Assembly (NCBI GenBank): GCA_003331875.1
Contig: QOQA01000002.1
Coordinates: forward strand, 1 to 64,000
Length of the DNA: 64,000 bases
Direction: 5' to 3'
Origin: Cryomorphaceae bacterium
Lineage (GTDB): Bacteria; Bacteroidota; Bacteroidia; Flavobacteriales; Flavobacteriaceae
Shown in pieces: positions 58,364-64,000 of this stretch (position 1 is the first letter of the stretch; the number at the start of each line of letters is the position of its first letter). Position numbers and translations under genes: made by a program. Below the pieces are notes generated by a model that did not search any database, had not been told where the DNA came from, and worked only from the letters and a program-made list of their open reading frames with translations.

Positions 58364-59460
58364 TTTAAAAAAGATTCAATTTCACTTAAAATTATTTTAA
58401 CCGCATTTTTTTTTGAAATTGCTTTAATTTTTTCAGAAAGATTAATTCGGTATATATCACTCACAATTAGTTTATTAATTATAGGTGTTAATTTAAAATC
58501 TAGCTCATCCTCGTTTATAAATTCACAAGCCCCATTGTCATAAATTGATCTAGCATTTTTTGTTTGATGATCATCAACCACATTGGGAGATGGGACAAAT
58601 ATGACAGGCTTTCCTACTATACACAGCTCAGATATAATGCTTGCACCTGATCTTGAAACGATTAAATCCGTAATTGAATACAACTCTTCAATTTTATCTA
58701 CAAAAGGAACAATAATTAAGTTTTTATTTTTAAATTTTTTATAGGTTTCATAATATCTTGTTCCAGTTTGCAAAATAACTTGTAGATCATTTTTGATAAA
58801 AAAATCGATTGAGTCAGTTATAGATTTATTAAGCTTATCTGCTCCTTGACTACCTCCTAGCACTAGGATTATTTTTTTATTACTTTTCAGATTTAACTTT
58901 TTATAAACTTGTTGGTTCTTAACAGTTTTAAATAATCTAATTGATTCTCTGACAGGATTTCCAGAATATATTATTTTTTTTGAATCAAAAAATTTATCCA
59001 TGCCAGCATATGCAACAAAAATTTTCTTTGAATACTTACCCAAAATTTTATTTGTAATTCCCGGATAGGAATTTTGCTCTTGTATGAAAGTTGGAATTTT
59101 TATCAAACTAGAAACAAATAAAATTGGACCACTTGCAAAACCCCCTGTTCCAATTACTAGATTTGGTCTAAATTTTATGAGAATAATTAAAGATTGAAAT
59201 AAACTTATAATTAACTCAAAAGGGAGTAAGAGATTGGAAATTGAAACCTTTCTGTTAAAGCCTGATATATTTAATCCTCTAATTTTATAGCCACGATCGG
59301 GAATGATTTTCATTTCCATTCTGTTTTTTGAACCCACAAATAATAACTCACTATTTATAAATTTATTTTTTAAACTATCAGCAATGCTTAAAGCAGGGTA
59401 GATGTGCCCCCCCGAACCACCACCTGAAATAATAAACTTATATTTTTTTTTATTAGACAT
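58360..59460 (-). CDS. murG: UDP-N-acetylglucosamine transferase MurG
   Basis: ISGGGSGGHIYPALSIADSL, GTGGFASGPIL, QEQNSYPGITNKIL, LGGSQGADKLN. Confidence 0.97.
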   Translation of the reverse strand: MSNKKKYKFIISGGGSGGHIYPALSIADSLKNKFINSELLFVGSKNRMEMKIIPDRGYKIRGLNISGFNRKVSISNLLLPFELIISLFQSLIILIKFRPNLVIGTGGFASGPILFVSSLIKIPTFIQEQNSYPGITNKILGKYSKKIFVAYAGMDKFFDSKKIIYSGNPVRESIRLFKTVKNQQVYKKLNLKSNKKIILVLGGSQGADKLNKSITDSIDFFIKNDLQVILQTGTRYYETYKKFKNKNLIIVPFVDKIEELYSITDLIVSRSGASIISELCIVGKPVIFVPSPNVVDDHQTKNARSIYDNGACEFINEDELDFKLTPIINKLIVSDIYRINLSEKIKAISKKNAVKIILSEIESFLK

Positions 59461-60601
59461 CTAACTCAACTGTATTATAATTTATGTTGTTTTTACTTAC
59501 ACTTAACAGAATTCCCATGGCTAAAAAAGTTATCCAAATTGAAGTTCCACCAGTGCTAACTAATGGAAGTGGCTGTCCCGTAACTGGAATTAATTGGACA
59601 GCAACTGCCATATTTGTAAAAGCTTGAAAAACTACGGGAATACCTACACCAACAGATACTAATTGTCCAAATTTTGTTTGTGATTTATAGGATATTATTA
59701 TAATCCTAAACAATAATACTATATATAAAAGTAATATTATGAAGGCAACGATGACACCATACTCCTCAGCAATTATGGAGTAAATAAAATCTGATGTGCT
59801 CTGTGGTAAAATATACTTCATCGAACTTTTACCAGCTCCAACACCAAATATTTTTCCATTTGCTATTGCTGCCTTAGCTCTGTTTATTTGATAATTTGAT
59901 GTGTCATCGAGATCATTTTTTACGAAATTTTCAATTCTGTTAGTCCATGTATCAACTCTGTTAGGAATTATTTCAGGGAACTTATTAACCGCAAACAAAA
60001 ATGATGACAATAGTAAAACAAATAAAAAAAATAGTATAGTAAGATGCTTTAGTTTATATCCTGCAATAAATATTATCATTGTTGACATGATAAAAATTAA
60101 CAGTGCAGTTGAAAAGTTTGATGGAAGAATTAATGCAACTGTTAATATTATTGGTAGCCACATTAATAAAAATGTTTTGATGAAACTAAGACTCTTATTT
60201 TTTTCCTTGGATAAAAAATTTGATAAGTAAATTAACAAGAAAATTGAAGCTAAAGTTGATGGTTGAAACGAGATTTCCAATATGGGTATATTTAACCATC
60301 TATTTGCATTTGCACCATCAATCACATTTCCTTGAAAAGATGCAAAAAACAATAAAAAAATTCCCAATGGTAGTATAATTAAGGAAAGGCCTTTGAAATA
60401 TTTATACTCAACTAGATGTGTTGAATACATTATCAAAATACCAATAAAAATGATAGATATATGTTTTATAATATTTGAAAAAATTAAATTAGCTCCAAAA
60501 TTTGAACTAGCACTATACACAGGTAAGAATGAAAATATTGCTAAAGCTATAACTACAATCCAAATAGCCTTATCCCCACGTATATTTTTGAGTATACTCA
60601 T
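59453..60601 (-). CDS. ftsW: FtsW/RodA/SpoVE family peptidoglycan glycosyltransferase
   Basis: GANANRWLNIPILEISFQPST, VGAGKSSMKYILPQSTSDFIYSIIAEEYG, GQPLPLVSTGGTS. Confidence 0.95.
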   Translation of the reverse strand: MSILKNIRGDKAIWIVVIALAIFSFLPVYSASSNFGANLIFSNIIKHISIIFIGILIMYSTHLVEYKYFKGLSLIILPLGIFLLFFASFQGNVIDGANANRWLNIPILEISFQPSTLASIFLLIYLSNFLSKEKNKSLSFIKTFLLMWLPIILTVALILPSNFSTALLIFIMSTMIIFIAGYKLKHLTILFFLFVLLLSSFLFAVNKFPEIIPNRVDTWTNRIENFVKNDLDDTSNYQINRAKAAIANGKIFGVGAGKSSMKYILPQSTSDFIYSIIAEEYGVIVAFIILLLYIVLLFRIIIISYKSQTKFGQLVSVGVGIPVVFQAFTNMAVAVQLIPVTGQPLPLVSTGGTSIWITFLAMGILLSVSKNNINYNTVELDV

Positions 60602-61950
60602 AATTTTCTTACCTGATTTTTAAATTCGTTACCCCTCTCCTCATAATTTTTAAATAAATCAAAACTTGCACATGCAGGAGATAATAAAACGATATCACCC
60701 TGTTTTGAGATATTATATGCACTTTTAACTGCATCAACCATTTTATTAGTGGAAACTACAAGATTACAGTGCTGAGAAAATGTTGAGATTATTTTTTCAT
60801 TATCTGTACCTAAACAAACAATTGCTTTAACATTTCTCTTAACTAAAGGAATTAACTGGTCATAATCATTTCCCTTATCTACTCCCCCAACTATCCAAAC
60901 TATTGGTTTTTTATATGAATTTAAGGCGTAAAAGGCTGCGTTTACATTTGTTGCTTTAGAATCGTTTACATATTTAACTTTATGTATTGTTAGAAAATGC
61001 TCCAATCTGTGTGAAACATTTTGAAAAGTTTTAAGACTTTCAATAATTTTTTTATTTGAAATATTTAAAATTTCTGCGACAGCAATTGCTGCCATTGAAT
61101 TTTTTACATTATGTAACCCAACCAATGAGGTCTTACTAATATCTATCATATTTTCGTTTTTATTAATTGATAATTTGATTTTGTTTTTGAGCTTTAATAA
61201 ATAGTTATTTGGCAGATTTTTATTGTTTCCTGTAAGAAACGGAATAGATAAAACCTGACTTTTTAAATCATTAATTTTGTTTGTTGTATTTGTACAATCG
61301 CCGCTGTAAATAAGATAATCTGAGCTTTTCTGATTGTTTATTATATTGAACTTTGCATTTATGTAATTTTCTATTTTATTATCATATCTATCGAGGTGGT
61401 CTGGTGTTATGTTGGTTATAACAGCTATATCAGGCTTAAAGTTCAAAATATGATCAAGTTGAAAACTACTAACTTCCAAAACATAATAATCAAATTGATT
61501 TTCTGCTATTGATCTAGAAAAACTGTATCCAATATTTCCTGCTAATCCAACATTAAATCCACTATTTTTTAATATGTGGTAAATTAATTTTGATGTTGTT
61601 GTTTTTCCATTTGTTCCAGTTACCGCAATAATAAAAGCATTAGTGTGTCTACTAGCGAATTCAATTTCTGAAATAATATTCTTATTTAGAAGTAATGGTT
61701 TGGACTTAATTAATGATTCAAGATCAATCCCAGGACTAATCACTATTTCATTTGAATCCTTTATTAAATTTTCAGTGTGCCCAGACTCTTCATATGTCAC
61801 CCCTAAGTCTGACAAGATTTTTTTTGTTTCTGGTTTAATATTTTTTGAGTCCGAAAGAAAAACATCCAAACCTTTTTTTTGAGCTAATTTTGCAACTCCA
61901 ACTCCACTAATACCAGAACCAAGAATAACTGTTTTACTTTTACCCATCAT
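60598..61950 (-). CDS. murD: UDP-N-acetylmuramoyl-L-alanine--D-glutamate ligase
   Basis: [67 protein letters not shown]; start trimmed from 62004 to 61950. Confidence 0.96.
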   Translation of the reverse strand: MMGKSKTVILGSGISGVGVAKLAQKKGLDVFLSDSKNIKPETKKILSDLGVTYEESGHTENLIKDSNEIVISPGIDLESLIKSKPLLLNKNIISEIEFASRHTNAFIIAVTGTNGKTTTSKLIYHILKNSGFNVGLAGNIGYSFSRSIAENQFDYYVLEVSSFQLDHILNFKPDIAVITNITPDHLDRYDNKIENYINAKFNIINNQKSSDYLIYSGDCTNTTNKINDLKSQVLSIPFLTGNNKNLPNNYLLKLKNKIKLSINKNENMIDISKTSLVGLHNVKNSMAAIAVAEILNISNKKIIESLKTFQNVSHRLEHFLTIHKVKYVNDSKATNVNAAFYALNSYKKPIVWIVGGVDKGNDYDQLIPLVKRNVKAIVCLGTDNEKIISTFSQHCNLVVSTNKMVDAVKSAYNISKQGDIVLLSPACASFDLFKNYEERGNEFKNQVRKL

Positions 61951-63140
61951 CTTAATTTCAGTGTTATCAGAGTTAATATTGCTAGTAAAATTGAAACGAT
62001 CCAAAATCTTGTAACAATTTTAGTTTCACTTAATCCTTTTTTTTGAAAATGATGGTGAAGAGGACTCATTAAAAAAATTCTTTTTCCAATTCCATATTTT
62101 CTTTTTGTGTATTTAAAAAAACTCACTTGCATTATTACAGACATTGTCTCAATAAGAAATACACCACATAAAATAGGTAACATTAATTCTTTCCTGACAA
62201 GAATTGCAATGACCGCTATTATGCCCCCAACAGATAAGCTACCCGTATCACCCATGAAAACTTGCGCAGGATGGGTATTATACCATAAAAAACCTATCAA
62301 TCCACCAAGTAGAGCAGAGACAAAAACAACTATCTCACCTATTCCCGGTATGTATATTATATTTAGATAATCTGAAAAAATAAAATTACCAGATATCCAA
62401 GCTAGAATTCCAAGAACAAAAACAACTATTGCTGAAGTTCCAGCTGCTAAACCGTCAAGACCATCTGTAAGGTTAGACCCGTTTGAAACCGCAATTATTA
62501 TAAATGCTATTACAAAAACATAAAAAATCCAATTTTGGTTATTCTTTGAAATTTTAAATATTTCAACATAATCTAACTCGTTATTTTTAAAAAAAGGAAT
62601 AGTTGTTTTTAAAGACTTTTGAGTCGTGATTTTATTTTGCTTATCATTTAAATCCTTATTTTGCTTAACCTCAATACCAGGGTGAAAGTAAATTGTAAAG
62701 CCAATAAATAAACCTAAAATAGTCTGACCAATAATTTTTACCCAACTATTAATTCCTGATTTTCTGTTCTTGAAAACTTTAATATAATCATCAACAAAAC
62801 CGATCAGAGCTAACCAAATAAAAGATACTAATAGAATAACAATATAAATATTCCTAAAATCAGTAAACAATAAAATGGGTATTATGGTTGATACTAATAT
62901 TATAACACCACCCATTGTTGGTGTTCCTTCTTTAGCCTTTTCACCTGGTAAATTGAGATTTCTAATATTTTCACCTATTTGTTTTTGTCTTAGATAGTTT
63001 ATTATTTTTTTTCCAAAAATTGTTGAAATTAAAAGAGCTAGGATAAAACTTATCGCAGATCTAAAAGAAATGTATTGAAATAAACTAGCCCCCATTAACT
63101 GAAACTCTTTCTCTAATATTTCAAATAAATAATATAACAT
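61947..63140 (-). CDS. mraY: Phospho-N-acetylmuramoyl-pentapeptide transferase
   Basis: [60 protein letters not shown]. Confidence 0.97.
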   Translation of the reverse strand: MLYYLFEILEKEFQLMGASLFQYISFRSAISFILALLISTIFGKKIINYLRQKQIGENIRNLNLPGEKAKEGTPTMGGVIILVSTIIPILLFTDFRNIYIVILLVSFIWLALIGFVDDYIKVFKNRKSGINSWVKIIGQTILGLFIGFTIYFHPGIEVKQNKDLNDKQNKITTQKSLKTTIPFFKNNELDYVEIFKISKNNQNWIFYVFVIAFIIIAVSNGSNLTDGLDGLAAGTSAIVVFVLGILAWISGNFIFSDYLNIIYIPGIGEIVVFVSALLGGLIGFLWYNTHPAQVFMGDTGSLSVGGIIAVIAILVRKELMLPILCGVFLIETMSVIMQVSFFKYTKRKYGIGKRIFLMSPLHHHFQKKGLSETKIVTRFWIVSILLAILTLITLKLR

Positions 63141-64000
63141 CAGACAGCAATTTTTAATGATTCTTTGACAATATTTACATCACTAAACTCGATTTTTTTT
63201 GATTTTATAATTTGATATTTTTCATGTCCCTTACCAGCTACCAGAATGATACATTTTTCATTTAACATTGTTAAAGCAAGTTTTATTGCTATTTCTCTAT
63301 CTAACTCAATCATTACTTTTTTTAATTGGATTTTTTCAATACCGGATATCATATCTTCAATTATTTTTTCAGGATCCTCGTCTCGAGGATTATCAGATGT
63401 AAAAACAGAAAATGAACTGTTATTCACTGCAATTAAACCCATTTTTTTTCTTTTATCTTTATCTCTTCCACCACCACATCCAATTACCGTAATTACTTTT
63501 AAATTATTAATGTTTATACTATGAATTGTATTCAAAATATTTAATAATGCATCTGGTGTATGTGCGTAATCTACAATTGCAGTTATATTTTTTTTGGTAA
63601 TAATTTCAAATCTTCCATTGGGTGATTTCAATAGAGTTAGATTTTCATAGATATTTTTTTCATTTAGATTAAGGAGCTTAGCTATTGATGTTACTGAAAG
63701 TATATTGTAAGCGTTAAAATTTCCGATTAATGAAGTTTGAATTTCTAGATTATCAATTTTTAATTTCATCCCTTCAAAAGAATTTTCTAGTACACGCAAT
63801 TTAAAATCTGCTGGTTTTTTTAAGGACATTGTATAAGTTCTGGATCTTGTATTCTGAGTCATATACGTTCCGTTTTTATCGTCAATATTTACCAAAGATT
63901 TTTGAGTATTTCTTAAATTGTCAAATAGTCTTTTTTTAGTATTTAAATAACTTTTGAAATCTCCATGATAATTCAAATGATCATGAGTAATATTTGTAAA
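63140..64000 (-). CDS. murE: UDP-N-acetylmuramyl-tripeptide synthetase MurE, 5' end beyond window
   Basis: Frame continues to the window edge ([15 protein letters not shown]); [29 protein letters not shown]. Confidence 0.95.
   Translation of the reverse strand, partial: FTNITHDHLNYHGDFKSYLNTKKRLFDNLRNTQKSLVNIDDKNGTYMTQNTRSRTYTMSLKKPADFKLRVLENSFEGMKLKIDNLEIQTSLIGNFNAYNILSVTSIAKLLNLNEKNIYENLTLLKSPNGRFEIITKKNITAIVDYAHTPDALLNILNTIHSININNLKVITVIGCGGGRDKDKRKKMGLIAVNNSSFSVFTSDNPRDEDPEKIIEDMISGIEKIQLKKVMIELDREIAIKLALTMLNEKCIILVAGKGHEKYQIIKSKKIEFSDVNIVKESLKIAV

Noticed and set aside
52739-64000. dcw cluster order as unusual
   Set aside because: The murE-mraY-murD-ftsW-murG-murC-ftsQ-ftsA-ftsZ order is standard for Bacteroidota.
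1-64000. CRISPR arrays, defence islands, prophage or transposons
   Set aside because: No regularly spaced repeats, Cas, transposase, integrase or toxin-antitoxin genes were recognised; the S74 genes alone do not show a prophage.

Overview
AT-rich (about 30% GC by eye) chromosomal segment of a marine-type Flavobacteriia/Bacteroidota genome. This identification is inferred from gene content: T9SS components (PorT, DUF5103 plug, T9SS-sorted cargo), an Nqr operon, TamL and Bacteroidota-type promoters. Coding density is very high and most of the window is housekeeping: nqrA-F+apbE, trkA/trkH, rpsO-pnp-rpoD-rpe-anmK, and a dcw cell-wall/division cluster (murE-mraY-murD-ftsW-murG-murC-ftsQ-ftsA-ftsZ-yqeY) truncated at the right edge. 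There are three tRNA genes: Val-GAC, Gly-TCC and Arg-TCG. I found no CRISPR array, rRNA, transposase, integrase or obvious defence system. The most interesting parts are: (i) a displaced 28-bp 3' end of tRNA-Val at 4433-4460, suggesting a ~2.2 kb insertion (metallophosphatase + glycosyltransferase) at the tRNA-Val 3' end; (ii) two hydrolase genes whose start codons lie exactly 9 nt after a tRNA (or tRNA-remnant) 3' end; (iii) a higher-GC accessory block at the left edge with two Peptidase_S74 self-cleaving chaperone proteins, one a tiny secreted form; (iv) four convergent gene pairs with interlocked stop codons. No clear new multi-gene system is evident, and the strongest claims are limited to these structural observations.
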